Shown here piece by piece: positions 1-9,596 of a stretch of DNA of 64,000 bases. Made by a program: the position numbers and the translations under genes. The stretch is taken from positions 1 through 64,000 of the forward strand of contig NZ_JABFDF010000005.1 in assembly GCF_013403985.1 (NCBI RefSeq), written 5' to 3'. Position 1 is the first letter of the stretch; each line of letters starts with the position of its first letter. Source of the DNA: Winogradskyella ludwigii (GTDB lineage: Bacteria; Bacteroidota; Bacteroidia; Flavobacteriales; Flavobacteriaceae). The notes beneath the pieces are model-generated. The model did not search any database and was not told the DNA's origin. It saw nothing but the letters and a program-made list of their open reading frames with translations.

Positions 1-2060
1 TGTTCACTTAAATCAAACGATGCTAATCCATCATTACTATCGTCATCACAAACTTCTAAATCTGAGACGGGGTTGATGGTTGGTTGGCCTTCTGCAGATA
101 ACGTAAATGAGACGGTATCAAAACAAGTTTGAGAAATATCTGCTAAACGTGCCCAAATTGTTTGTGGACTAGATGTATTTGTGTAAAGACTAGGTAAGGC
201 TGCAATATTATCCATAGCATCTTGTTCTGAAAGGTGATAACTTACAGATAATTCTGCTGCAGATTGTGATCCCAAAATATCATCATCATTTTGAGATAAA
301 TCAAATTCTTCTGAACCCGTACCACTACATATTGATAAATTTGGAGATGGATTAGCGGTTACACTCTCCCTAAATTCAATAACTATAGGATCTGCAGAAC
401 CTGTACATACACCATCAGAGTCAAAATCTGCATAGTAAACTCCAGGTTCTGTAACTGTAATTACAGAAGAGGATTCACCATCAATCACAACACCATCTTT
501 GTACCAAATATGAGTTGCCATTTCAAGTCTTGTATCTAAAATAACTTCTGTACCATCACATCTTGCGTTTCCTGCCTCAATAGTGATATCATCACCTAAA
601 TCTCCACCTAAATTAAAACTACCGGCTTTTATGAAAACACCAGAATCAAAACTATTATCTCTATCATCTGCAATAACTAACTTTATCGTATAAGTTTCAC
701 CTGGAATAACAGCCGATTCTGCTGTAAAAACTGTAGTTCTTCCGTCAAATGAAATCGGTGATCCAGAGTTAGGAGTATAAGCACCAAAATATTCTTCGTT
801 AATACCACCACAAGTTGCATTATTATCTGGATGAATATTAGTTACTAAGATAGGTGTATTGGTGTTTGGTATAACAGCTAAATTTGTAACGTTATCTTCT
901 GAATCCATTAATAAAAACGCGAAGGCATCAGAATAGTTACACTCAAAAGTTCCCATATCATACTCCTCTGAAGCCATTAAAAAATCAAAACTAATAGTAT
1001 CTGCCTGAGGTGTAAAATCAAATTGAATAAAAGTAGCATCATTAGAATCGACTCCCAAATAGGTATCTAAATCTTCATCACCTGCCCAATTACCATCACT
1101 TAAATTATCATTATTAGGCCCACCTGCTCTACTCGCATCACCTGTTGTAAGCAGTAAGCCATCTTCGAATGGAAAGTCAATTCCATTACTAAAAAAATAA
1201 CCAATACCATTTGGCAAAATTGGACTAATAATAGACCCTGTTGAAGCAATAATATTAGAAACAGAAGCACAAGGACTATCAATTAAAACATCCTCAATAA
1301 GTTGTTCTGGAGTAAAAATATCTTGATCTACTACAACATTTTCTCCTAAAACAAAAACTGTAATTGTCGTCGTATTTGAGCATATCTGAGGATTATTATC
1401 TACAACTGTTAATTCTACTGTATAAGTGCCAGGACTAGTAAATACATGGCTTACATCAGCACCTGTTGCTTCGTTTGAATCTCCAAAATCCCAATTATAA
1501 GATGCATCTGTATCATCAAGCGAAAACGTAGCACTACCTGAAAAGTCAACATTTTCACCTGGAAGTATACCAACAACACCAGCTCCGTTAAGGGCTGGAG
1601 TTGTATTATCAATAGAAGCAACAATATCTTGACAAGGAGTTGCACATAAAATTTCTGCTTCCCAACCATTTATATTCCCACTGCTATTACTTGTAAACAC
1701 AAAAGTTAAACACCCTGAACTATTACTTTCCGATGCTGAAACAAATCCTGGAGAAGTAGAACCTGAATACGTCCCAATTATATCTGCGGTTATATCATCG
1801 CCATCATAAATAGTTAAAATATCTTGATTAAACTGTGTGATAAACTGAGTAAAATTAACTATCGTAAACTCGTCTTCATTTTGAGGACAAATTGTAGTCG
1901 TGAAATTTTCATCATTTTCGTAATTACCAAATTCTCCGCCTGAATCAAAAAACTTATCTGGTGCACATCTGTTGAATGTGTCATTTTGCATTGATAAGTC
2001 TTGCGCAAAACTTATTGTAGTTATTAAAAAAGATATTATAAAGATTGTAATTTTTACCAT
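1..2060 (-). CDS. Choice-of-anchor L surface protein with CUB-like and PKD domains, 3' end cut by window
   Basis: The reading frame stays open from an ATG at 2060 to the window edge (686 codons visible), so the C-terminus is missing. A signal peptide (residues 1-19, ending SFAQ) is followed by a CUB-like domain with a cysteine at each end (about 30-140), a PKD domain (about 150-230, with NWDFGDSN and a final TYTVELTV), and a choice-of-anchor L domain (about 245-440, with LPNGIGYF and FDFLMASEEY). Ig-like repeats containing YHLSEQDA follow. From the anchor-L domain on, it closely resembles the gene at 5448-9467, which ends in a type B T9SS sorting domain; this one probably does too, but that part is outside the window. 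It is likely an exported, surface-bound adhesin. The family is known only as a secreted-protein architecture, so ligand and exact role are unknown. Confidence 0.85.
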   Translation of the reverse strand, partial: MVKITIFIISFLITTISFAQDLSMQNDTFNRCAPDKFFDSGGEFGNYENDENFTTTICPQNEDEFTIVNFTQFITQFNQDILTIYDGDDITADIIGTYSGSTSPGFVSASESNSSGCLTFVFTSNSSGNINGWEAEILCATPCQDIVASIDNTTPALNGAGVVGILPGENVDFSGSATFSLDDTDASYNWDFGDSNEATGADVSHVFTSPGTYTVELTVVDNNPQICSNTTTITVFVLGENVVVDQDIFTPEQLIEDVLIDSPCASVSNIIASTGSIISPILPNGIGYFFSNGIDFPFEDGLLLTTGDASRAGGPNNDNLSDGNWAGDEDLDTYLGVDSNDATFIQFDFTPQADTISFDFLMASEEYDMGTFECNYSDAFAFLLMDSEDNVTNLAVIPNTNTPILVTNIHPDNNATCGGINEEYFGAYTPNSGSPISFDGRTTVFTAESAVIPGETYTIKLVIADDRDNSFDSGVFIKAGSFNLGGDLGDDITIEAGNARCDGTEVILDTRLEMATHIWYKDGVVIDGESSSVITVTEPGVYYADFDSDGVCTGSADPIVIEFRESVTANPSPNLSICSGTGSEEFDLSQNDDDILGSQSAAELSVSYHLSEQDAMDNIAALPSLYTNTSSPQTIWARLADISQTCFDTVSFTLSAEGQPTINPVSDLEVCDDDSNDGLASFDLSE

Positions 2061-2165
2061 AAGTTTCCTTTTACCAAACAGTCCATTATTAAGCATGAAA
2101 TTTAACCATTTCATATGAATCAGCATAAAATTTTAAACGCGAAATGTATTTTTTTAGTTTAAGTG

Positions 2166-2173
2166 CAAAAATA
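2166..2173 (-). promoter_or_regulatory. -7 box TATTTTTG upstream of the anchor-L gene
   Basis: Plus-strand CAAAAATA reads TATTTTTG on the minus strand and matches the Bacteroidota TAnnTTTG consensus. It lies about 105 bases upstream of the ATG at 2060. No clear TTG -33 element was found at the usual spacing, so support rests on the -7 box and its position. Confidence 0.5.
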
Positions 2174-2238
2174 AACTATAATATAAAGCTACCTCCACAC
2201 TTATTATAATTGCATGCACATTACAACTGAGATCCGTT

Positions 2239-2472
2239 TTATGCGATTTTTTTTATAACTCTACGCTTATTTTTAAGTAAAAATTCTCTTGCATTTTTTT
2301 TGGATTTTCTATTTAAAAAATTTTCGATTCTCGCTCTTATTTTCACCTTACTTCCATGAGTAGGCAAATCATTTTCTTTGCAAAATTCGATTAATTCAAA
2401 TTTTAAACAATAACGAAAATCATTTTCTGAATTCAAATCATCTAAAAGAGTCGCTTGTGAACTATATAACAT
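2239..2472 (-). CDS. Small SAP-domain protein, possibly a truncated remnant
   Basis: This 77-residue basic protein has a SAP-like helix-extension-helix segment (about 25-55: ELIEFCKENDLPTHGSK, then a second helix IRARIENFL) followed by a lysine/arginine-rich tail. SAP domains usually bind nucleic acid. Related Bacteroidota proteins with an N-terminal SAP segment are, as I recall, longer and carry a DUF6434 domain after it, which is absent here. It may be a truncated copy or a genuine mini-protein. It sits alone between the two anchor-L loci, with 114 bases to the gene upstream of it on plus coordinates and no obvious operon partner. Start chosen as the only in-frame ATG before the SAP segment. 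Confidence 0.55.
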   Translation of the reverse strand: MLYSSQATLLDDLNSENDFRYCLKFELIEFCKENDLPTHGSKVKIRARIENFLNRKSKKNAREFLLKNKRRVIKKIA

Positions 2473-2586
2473 TACTTTTTAAATTTAAGAATTAACTAAA
2501 CCATGCACTGATTGACATCTGCATTTTTTTAAAGTAAAAATGATATGGTTTACTAATCAAATATTAAAACTAAACACCCTATTTCA

Positions 2587-4491
2587 TTAGAGCGTTTTAT
2601 TAACAATAATAAACTCTGAACGTCTATTTTCTGCATGTTGCGCACTAGTACAACCATTAGTACAATCTACTTTAGGTTCGGTTTCACCTTTACCTTCACC
2701 TGTAATACGAGATTCGTCTATACCTTTAGAAATCACATACTGAACCGTAGTTTTTGCTCTACTATTAGACAATGCATTGTTGTAAACCTCTGTTCCTCTA
2801 TTATCTGTATGTGATGTGGCTTTAATAACCATTTCTGGATATTTATTCATGATCTGAACTAATTTATCTAATTCGAAAGCTGCTTGTGCTGTAATGTTTG
2901 ATTTATCAAATTCAAAGAAAATTGGCGCTAAATTTATAACTTGATCTGCGATTAACTTCTCAATAGGATCTAAAGAAATCTGAACATTATTTTCTTCTTC
3001 GTTAGAGCCTTTCACTTCTACTTTTTTGCTATCAAAACCTTCTATAACAACTTCTAACTCTGTGTCTTCTTCACATTCTACAATAAATTCTGCAACACCT
3101 TCTCCATTCGTTGTTTTTGAAACTACCTTATTACCTTCTGCATCAAATAAAGATACTGATGCACCACTAATAGGCTCAAGAGTTTTATCGTCTAAAACAG
3201 TAGCGCTAATTAATACATCGCAAAGTGGTTGTAGTTTTTTAAATGTGTAAATATCGTCACTACCTTTTCCACCTTCTCTATTAGAAGACACAAACCCTTC
3301 ATCACTTTCTTCGTCAATAGAGAACGCAAAATCATCTGCATTACTGTTTATAGGAATACCTACATTGCGTACAGGTGCTATTTTATCGTCAATTACTTTT
3401 GTATAAAACACATCTAATCCACCAAGTCCTAAATGGCCGTTTGAAGAGAAATAAAGAGTATTGTTACTACTAACGTATGGGAACATTTCTTGGCCTTCAG
3501 TATTTACTTTTTGACCTAAATTTTCCGCTTCACCTAGAGTACCATCAGTATTTATAGGTGCTTTATAAATATCAAATTGACCAAAACCTCCGGGCTTGTT
3601 TGAGGCAAAATATAAGGTTTTACCATCAGAACTTACTGCTGGATTCTTAACTGAGTAGTTTTCACTATTAACAGCTAATGCTTCTATAGTATTCCAATCA
3701 CTATCTAATTTAGTGGCTTTAAATAAATAAAGTTGACTAAATTTTGTTCTACTTAAAGAGTCCTTTTGAAAATCTTTCTCAAAATAACTTTCTCTAGAGA
3801 AATACATGGTTTTGCCATCTGGAGAAAAAGACACTAAACCTTCATGAAACCTTGTATTGATTTTATTATTTGCTAAAACTGCTTCTTGGTACGTCTCGTC
3901 TGTGTTTTTAGTGATTGTATAAATATCTAAAAATGGTTGATCGTTCCATCCATATGTTTTACGACTATCATTACGACCAGAAGTAATGTATAATTTGCCA
4001 TCATTAATAATACCTCCAAAATCTGATTGCTCAGAATTAAAATCAACGTTCTGAACATTAAACTTTTTACCCTGTTCTAAAATCTTAGGAATGTAATTTG
4101 GATTTTTTCTAAAAGCTACAGATCTATGATCTGCGGGACGCATAGATGCAAATTTTTCCATTTGTTGATTAGATACTTCATACTTACCATTAGCTTTAAG
4201 CATTTGTGAATACTTATATATCATTTCTGGTTTTTCTGATATTTCTAATGCTTTAGCATACCAATGTTCAGCTTCTTCTGTGTTAAAAACGTTATAGTAA
4301 CTTTCTGCAAGTTGCCCATAAACGTATGCATCAGAGTTACCATTAGCGATCAGTTTATTATAGCTCTCTATAGCCTTTATAAATTCGTATTGTGCAAATT
4401 GTTTATCTGCTTTTTTAGTGTCTTTATTCTGAGCAGTTAGGCCAAAGCTACTCATCAATGTAATTAATAATAATGTTTTATAGTTTTTCAT
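2587..4491 (-). CDS. PorE-like OmpA-family protein (TPR, PD40 propeller, carboxypeptidase-regulatory-like, OmpA)
   Basis: This 634-residue exported protein has a signal peptide (1-20), N-terminal TPR-like helices (about 25-110), a PD40/WD40-like beta-propeller (about 150-405, with repeats such as SFSPDGKTMYFS and AVSSDGKTLYFASN), a carboxypeptidase regulatory-like Ig fold (about 415-505), and a C-terminal OmpA domain (about 525-630). The OmpA part contains FFEFDKSNIT and ends in NRRSEFIIV, typical of peptidoglycan binding. This domain order matches PorE of Porphyromonas gingivalis, which anchors T9SS parts to the cell wall. It lies 20 bases after the PorP/SprF-like gene and 3' of a type B cargo gene, so a helper role in secreting or anchoring that cargo is likely. 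It is probably a cassette-specific paralogue, not necessarily the genome's core PorE. Location would be periplasm/outer membrane. Confidence 0.85.
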   Translation of the reverse strand: MKNYKTLLLITLMSSFGLTAQNKDTKKADKQFAQYEFIKAIESYNKLIANGNSDAYVYGQLAESYYNVFNTEEAEHWYAKALEISEKPEMIYKYSQMLKANGKYEVSNQQMEKFASMRPADHRSVAFRKNPNYIPKILEQGKKFNVQNVDFNSEQSDFGGIINDGKLYITSGRNDSRKTYGWNDQPFLDIYTITKNTDETYQEAVLANNKINTRFHEGLVSFSPDGKTMYFSRESYFEKDFQKDSLSRTKFSQLYLFKATKLDSDWNTIEALAVNSENYSVKNPAVSSDGKTLYFASNKPGGFGQFDIYKAPINTDGTLGEAENLGQKVNTEGQEMFPYVSSNNTLYFSSNGHLGLGGLDVFYTKVIDDKIAPVRNVGIPINSNADDFAFSIDEESDEGFVSSNREGGKGSDDIYTFKKLQPLCDVLISATVLDDKTLEPISGASVSLFDAEGNKVVSKTTNGEGVAEFIVECEEDTELEVVIEGFDSKKVEVKGSNEEENNVQISLDPIEKLIADQVINLAPIFFEFDKSNITAQAAFELDKLVQIMNKYPEMVIKATSHTDNRGTEVYNNALSNSRAKTTVQYVISKGIDESRITGEGKGETEPKVDCTNGCTSAQHAENRRSEFIIVNKTL

Positions 4492-4511
4492 AATTGATTT
4501 AGCTTAACTGA

Positions 4512-5417
4512 TTAAAAGTATCTAGGTGAACGAGAAACACGTTTTCCAAAATCAAGATCGAATAATAGCATGATCTCGTGAGATGCTGGTGCATAAGCTT
4601 TAATACTAGAAGATACAGCATCATAAGCATATCCAATTCTCACAGATGGTGATATAGCAAAATTAACTAAGCCAGAAACTGAATCATCTAATCTATATGA
4701 TGCCCCAATTTCAAATTTCTTATAAAACCTTGCATTAACATTAACATCAAAAGAAGTTGGAGCATCAAAAGCAGATTTAACCATAAGGGATGGCTTTAAT
4801 TCTGTATTTGGTGATAAATCAAACACGTAACCACCAGTTAAGAAATAGTGTTGTGTTTCAGAGCCTATTTTATTACCGTTTGCATCTAAATGAACAGAAG
4901 ACAAAAAGTTAGGAACAGAAAGTGATAAGTAATATTTATCTGTATAATAAAATAAACCTGCTCCAAAATTAGGTGTTGTACTATTAATGTCATCAGTAAA
5001 AAACACATCTGTATCATCTATGACATCTAAATCGGTTAAACCAATATCGTGGAAAGTTGCTCCAGCTTTAACACCAAAAGCCAAACGATGTTCACCACCC
5101 AATTGCAACGTATAAGAAACATCTGCATAGACATTTGTTTCTGTTACAGGTCCTATCTGATCTGAAATAATAGATAAACCTAATCCCATATTATTACCTA
5201 AAGGTGCATGGCCAAAAAACGTTCCTGTTTCTGGCGCTCCGCTTAGTTTATACCATTGTTTTCTGTACAATAACCCAAAAGAAAGGTTCTCCGTAGAGCC
5301 TGCATATGCAGGATTAATGACATTCATATTATACATGTACTGCGTGTACTGAGGGTCTTGTTGCCCATGCAACTGAAATGCTAAAAGCAAAACCGCTATA
5401 ATAGTGAGTTTTTTCAT
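4512..5417 (-). CDS. PorP/SprF-family type IX secretion outer-membrane protein
   Basis: This 301-residue protein has a signal peptide (1-18, ending LHGQ) and the family's hallmark N-terminus QQDPQYTQYMYNMNVINPAYAGS, here split for quotation as QDPQYTQYMYN and NPAYAGS. The rest is a predicted outer-membrane beta-barrel ending in an aromatic residue (SPRYF). In Flavobacterium johnsoniae, SprF is needed for surface export of the adhesin SprB, which carries a type B C-terminal domain; homologues are commonly paired with type B cargo. Here the gene follows such a cargo gene by 30 bases and precedes the PorE-like gene by 20 bases, indicating an operon. It most likely serves the 5448-9467 product. 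The sequence alone cannot show whether it is the main PorP or a paralogue; context favours a paralogue. Confidence 0.9.
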   Translation of the reverse strand: MKKLTIIAVLLLAFQLHGQQDPQYTQYMYNMNVINPAYAGSTENLSFGLLYRKQWYKLSGAPETGTFFGHAPLGNNMGLGLSIISDQIGPVTETNVYADVSYTLQLGGEHRLAFGVKAGATFHDIGLTDLDVIDDTDVFFTDDINSTTPNFGAGLFYYTDKYYLSLSVPNFLSSVHLDANGNKIGSETQHYFLTGGYVFDLSPNTELKPSLMVKSAFDAPTSFDVNVNARFYKKFEIGASYRLDDSVSGLVNFAISPSVRIGYAYDAVSSSIKAYAPASHEIMLLFDLDFGKRVSRSPRYF

Positions 5418-5447
5418 ATTATATTTTAAGTTGATTCTATTAATCTA

Positions 5448-8400
5448 TTATCTATTAATGTATATCCAAGAACTACGTGTTTTAGCACCACCTTCATATT
5501 CCATAGTATAGAAATAAGTACCTACTGGTAATTCCTTACCTTCATTGGTTTGTCCTTCCCATTCGTTGGTATAGTTCTTTTTAGAATACACAAGCATTCC
5601 ATTTCTATTAAATATTTCTAGCTTGGTAACATTAAAGCTACTTAAATCGAAATAATCATTTTGCCCAGGAGATACGCCTGGCGAAATGCCTTGAGGAATA
5701 ACACAGGTTTCTAATTCGATAACTGTAATTTCAGTAAATTCATTACAACCAGTATCATTATATATGACTTCAATTTCATATAATCCAGCTTCTAACACAG
5801 GTAAGCTTAAGCTACTCTGGTTATCTATAACACCACCATCACGGTACCAAACAATAGAAACTTCTGAAAGGGAATAGTTTTCTGGTATTGCCTCAAGAAT
5901 TATTGGTGTTGTTGTATTTGGACATACTTCATAATCAAAATCTGCAGGAAAATTTGTAACTGGCTCACTTCCTATTACTAAATTGAAACTATTAGTTACG
6001 TAACAATTGATGTAATCAATAGATTCTACTCTCACAAATAACATTTCACCTGAACTATCATAAGCTCCTGTAATAGCACCTGTACCTAATGTAGCATCTG
6101 CTTGAGACATATAATATGTAACATTAAACAATGAAGCATCTTGACCATTAAGAACAAATGAATTGTGTTCTGATAAATCAAAACTAACAATACCGTCATT
6201 ATCAAAATCACAGCCAATAAAGTCTATACTTTCTACTGTATGTGCTGGTGTAGAAGTTACCAAATCAAATGTTGTTAAAGCAAAACAACCTGTAGCGTTA
6301 TCTTGGACTCTAGCATAAATTGTCTGAGGATTTGAAATATTAGTATAAGGAGATGTCAATGCACTTAAGTTATCTATAACATCCTGTTCCGATAAGTGAT
6401 AAGTAACTGTATATTCTGATGAATCTTGAACACCTAAAATAACATCATCATTTTCTGCAAGATTAAATAATGCCTGATTTGTTGTAGAACACCCAAATAA
6501 ATCATCAGCTGAATTCGCTGTTGGTGCTGGAAGAAATTCAACAAGAATACTATCTGATATCATACAGTCATCTGAAAAAACGACTTGAACATCATAATAA
6601 TCAGGTTCAGTAACCGTTAATGTAGAAGAATTTTCACCAGAAATAACAAAACCATCCTTATACCAAACATGTGGAAATTCTGGCGCATGCGTATCTAGGA
6701 TTATAGGCTCATTTGAACAACTTGCTGTACCAGCATCAATAGTAATATCATCTCCTAAACTTAATTCTCCAATTTCAAAACTTCCTGCTTTAAGAAAAAC
6801 ACCAGTGTCATACTGTGAATCTCTATCATCTGCAACTATGAGCTTTATATGGTAAATCTCCCCAATATTCACAGGAGATTGTGCCGTAAACACAGCCGTT
6901 CTACCATTATAATTCATCGGTGGCAAATTTTCAGTGATATATTCACCAAAATACGCTTCATTAATAGCTGCACACTCTGTATTTTGAGGATGAACATTAG
7001 TTGTTAAAATAGGAGTATTTGTATTTGGAATAACTGCTAAATTAGTTGTATTATCGTTTGAATCTGTTAAGAAAAAAGCAAAGGCATCAGAAAAATTACA
7101 TTCATCAGTACCTCCAATAGCCCCAGTATATTCCTCTGAAGCCATTAAGAAATCAAAACTTATATTGGGTGAATAAGGCACAAAATCAAATTCTATTATA
7201 GTAGCATTTCTTGAATCTACACCTAGAATATTATCTAAATAATAATCACCAGGCCATGCACCTCCGCCTGCACTCATTAAATTATTATTTGGACCAGCTG
7301 CTGCTATAGCATGTCCTGTACTCATTAAAACTCCTTCACCAAAAGGAAATTCATCTCCGTCCATTGTAAAATAACCAATACCATTTGGCTGACCACTATC
7401 AAAGCTACTGCCTGTTGAAAATGTAATATTTGAAACATTAGCACAATCACTTCCAAATAATACGTCTTGTATCAATTCTTCAATAGTATGAGAATCATCA
7501 CTAACCTCTATACTATTAAAACCGGCCTTTATACATAAATCAAAAGTAACATCTTCAGCTTCAGAACCTTCTGAAAAAACTCTTATAAAATAGGTATTAC
7601 CTATTACTAATTGTGGTGTAACACTAGTAGTACTATCCATACAATATAGTTCACTAAGATTTCCACAACTACCTTCATACACAGCATGATTGATACCTGA
7701 TGAATTACCATTAACAACTATATTCTCAAATGTTATAATTTGACTGTTATTTAAGGCTATAAACTGAAACCATACATCATCATCAGAATCCCCTGAACAA
7801 GACGATGCAGGAACACCTGATGGAGTTGCCGACAAAAGCGTACCAGAGTTTAATTGCGTACAATTTTCATCTGTATTTACAACCGCAACTGCCGCATTTA
7901 AACAGTCATTATTCTCTGGAATACAAGCCGCTAATTGTATAGGCAAACTATTAAACACACAATTAAAATCTTGATCATTATTTAAAGTATATATAACATC
8001 TACACCAAAAGGAAAAGGACCGATTTGATATATTCCTGCTGATGTTACACTAGTTGTATTTAAATCTATATTATTAGATAAAGTTAATGATGTAGCACTA
8101 CCTAAAGATCCAACATTAACATCTATTAAATATTGATCACCATTATCACAATCATCTACAAATGCATATGTTGACTCTGAATTTGTACATGTAGCACAAG
8201 CAACGGTATAGTTAATACCATTTTTCATAGGCAAGTCACCATTTGCACAACTCGATGGTAAAAAATCATCTGAAGCAATATAAAATGATATTCTATTACC
8301 ACTAGACGTATAAGAAAATCCAGCAAGATCACCATCATCACCAAAGAAATAATCAGTGTATGCAACAATAGGCGAACCATTAGTATCAAGAACAACCAAA

Positions 8401-9467
8401 GGATCCCATCCTTGTTGAACATAACCAGATTGAAAAGTTAAAGTTAAAGGTGTACCGTCTGTACTTGTAAAAGTGAACACTTCAGGATTTACAACTCCGT
8501 TATCACCATAGCACATAGACTCTACTAAAGGGCCAGCACTACAATCTACTATAAAATCTGTTTGTATTGGAGTTGTAAAAGTTAAGGGGCCCGCCCAAAT
8601 ACTATTACCATTTGTACAATTTGCTCTTACATATACCTCATACTCCATTCCAAATAATAAATCATTTTCAATAATATTTGTAACTGTAGACACTATACCT
8701 GAGGTTGGAATATCAGATCCAGAAGGCTGTATAACATACTCCCAAGACGTTTCACTATCATTAGCTACCCAATAAAAACTAGCAGATGCATTTGAATCAT
8801 TAGAATTGACATAATTAAGAGAAAGCGTTGGTGAGATACAAAATGTCCCACAGGTTTCTACACGCACCAAATCAATAGAAATATCTGCTCTACTACTAAA
8901 AGTGGCTCGTGTATTCTTAAATTCAAGATATATAGATTGCCCAAGATAAGCATCCAAATTAATACCTACCGGAACCCAAGCTTCAGAACTAGACGTCTGT
9001 AATTGACCAGCCCATGTAAATACATTTGTAAAGGGACCCGAAATTGAAGTAGAAATACCGACTTCCAATTCCCCCATATTATCACCATAAGCATGCATAT
9101 AAAAAGACAATTCAGCCCCATCTGTAGCTGTAGTAAGATCAATTACAGGACTAATGATTGATGCTGAGGCCTGGTTAGCATTACCTGAAGCCTCAAAATT
9201 CATATAATTAGAACCGCTAAATGCTGAACTTGGTCCGGTTCCGCTACTATCTGAATTACCCGGAACTTCCCAATTACCACCAATATTATTTGTTGTTATA
9301 TCACCTATCCATCCATCAGAATCATCAAATTCTTCTGTAAATACGTAAGTAGAATTATTAGAAGGACAAGACACCCCAACTGGTGAGGGTATTGTTTGAC
9401 ATAAAGCGATTGAACTCCCAAGCAAACAGAAAGCTAAAAAGGTCAGTTTGAAGATTTTCTTATTCAT
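5448..9467 (-). CDS. Large choice-of-anchor L adhesin with type B (gliding-associated) T9SS sorting domain
   Basis: This 1339-residue protein has a signal peptide (1-23), an N-terminal MAM/jelly-roll-like segment (about 40-200), a fibronectin III-like segment (about 210-300), and a cysteine-rich middle with pre-peptidase-like folds (about 305-655). A choice-of-anchor L domain follows (about 660-860, FDFLMASEEY), then Ig-like repeats (YHLSEQDV, YYMSQADA) and a type B gliding motility-associated C-terminal domain (about 1260-1339, containing LEIFNRNGMLVYS, NEWEGQ and GTYFYTMEY). Type B domains direct export by T9SS and typically need a SprF partner; one is encoded directly downstream. Expected location is the cell surface or medium. 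The core resembles the truncated gene at 1-2060, but the N-terminus differs. Ligand is unknown. Middle domain boundaries are approximate. Confidence 0.9.
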   Translation of the reverse strand: MNKKIFKLTFLAFCLLGSSIALCQTIPSPVGVSCPSNNSTYVFTEEFDDSDGWIGDITTNNIGGNWEVPGNSDSSGTGPSSAFSGSNYMNFEASGNANQASASIISPVIDLTTATDGAELSFYMHAYGDNMGELEVGISTSISGPFTNVFTWAGQLQTSSSEAWVPVGINLDAYLGQSIYLEFKNTRATFSSRADISIDLVRVETCGTFCISPTLSLNYVNSNDSNASASFYWVANDSETSWEYVIQPSGSDIPTSGIVSTVTNIIENDLLFGMEYEVYVRANCTNGNSIWAGPLTFTTPIQTDFIVDCSAGPLVESMCYGDNGVVNPEVFTFTSTDGTPLTLTFQSGYVQQGWDPLVVLDTNGSPIVAYTDYFFGDDGDLAGFSYTSSGNRISFYIASDDFLPSSCANGDLPMKNGINYTVACATCTNSESTYAFVDDCDNGDQYLIDVNVGSLGSATSLTLSNNIDLNTTSVTSAGIYQIGPFPFGVDVIYTLNNDQDFNCVFNSLPIQLAACIPENNDCLNAAVAVVNTDENCTQLNSGTLLSATPSGVPASSCSGDSDDDVWFQFIALNNSQIITFENIVVNGNSSGINHAVYEGSCGNLSELYCMDSTTSVTPQLVIGNTYFIRVFSEGSEAEDVTFDLCIKAGFNSIEVSDDSHTIEELIQDVLFGSDCANVSNITFSTGSSFDSGQPNGIGYFTMDGDEFPFGEGVLMSTGHAIAAAGPNNNLMSAGGGAWPGDYYLDNILGVDSRNATIIEFDFVPYSPNISFDFLMASEEYTGAIGGTDECNFSDAFAFFLTDSNDNTTNLAVIPNTNTPILTTNVHPQNTECAAINEAYFGEYITENLPPMNYNGRTAVFTAQSPVNIGEIYHIKLIVADDRDSQYDTGVFLKAGSFEIGELSLGDDITIDAGTASCSNEPIILDTHAPEFPHVWYKDGFVISGENSSTLTVTEPDYYDVQVVFSDDCMISDSILVEFLPAPTANSADDLFGCSTTNQALFNLAENDDVILGVQDSSEYTVTYHLSEQDVIDNLSALTSPYTNISNPQTIYARVQDNATGCFALTTFDLVTSTPAHTVESIDFIGCDFDNDGIVSFDLSEHNSFVLNGQDASLFNVTYYMSQADATLGTGAITGAYDSSGEMLFVRVESIDYINCYVTNSFNLVIGSEPVTNFPADFDYEVCPNTTTPIILEAIPENYSLSEVSIVWYRDGGVIDNQSSLSLPVLEAGLYEIEVIYNDTGCNEFTEITVIELETCVIPQGISPGVSPGQNDYFDLSSFNVTKLEIFNRNGMLVYSKKNYTNEWEGQTNEGKELPVGTYFYTMEYEGGAKTRSSWIYINR

Positions 9468-9542
9468 TTCAATTTTTATTTAATTCGGTAAAAAAAATTA
9501 GTCAATTTTTAAACAGACATCTGTTAAATCCTAAATCAATAA

Positions 9543-9578
9543 AAACAACAAAAGCCACATAGTAAAATTAAGTGGCTT
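9543..9578 (-). terminator. Rho-independent terminator after the fibronectin/anchor-J gene
   Basis: A 7-bp stem (9552-9558 with 9572-9578, GTGGCTT/AAGCCAC) and 13-base loop are followed on the minus strand by the T-rich tract TTGTTGTTTTTATT. It lies 18 bases past the stop codon of the 9597-12662 gene, separating it from the adhesin cassette downstream. Confidence 0.65.
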
Positions 9579-9596
9579 CTGCGTTCTATAGTAAAT

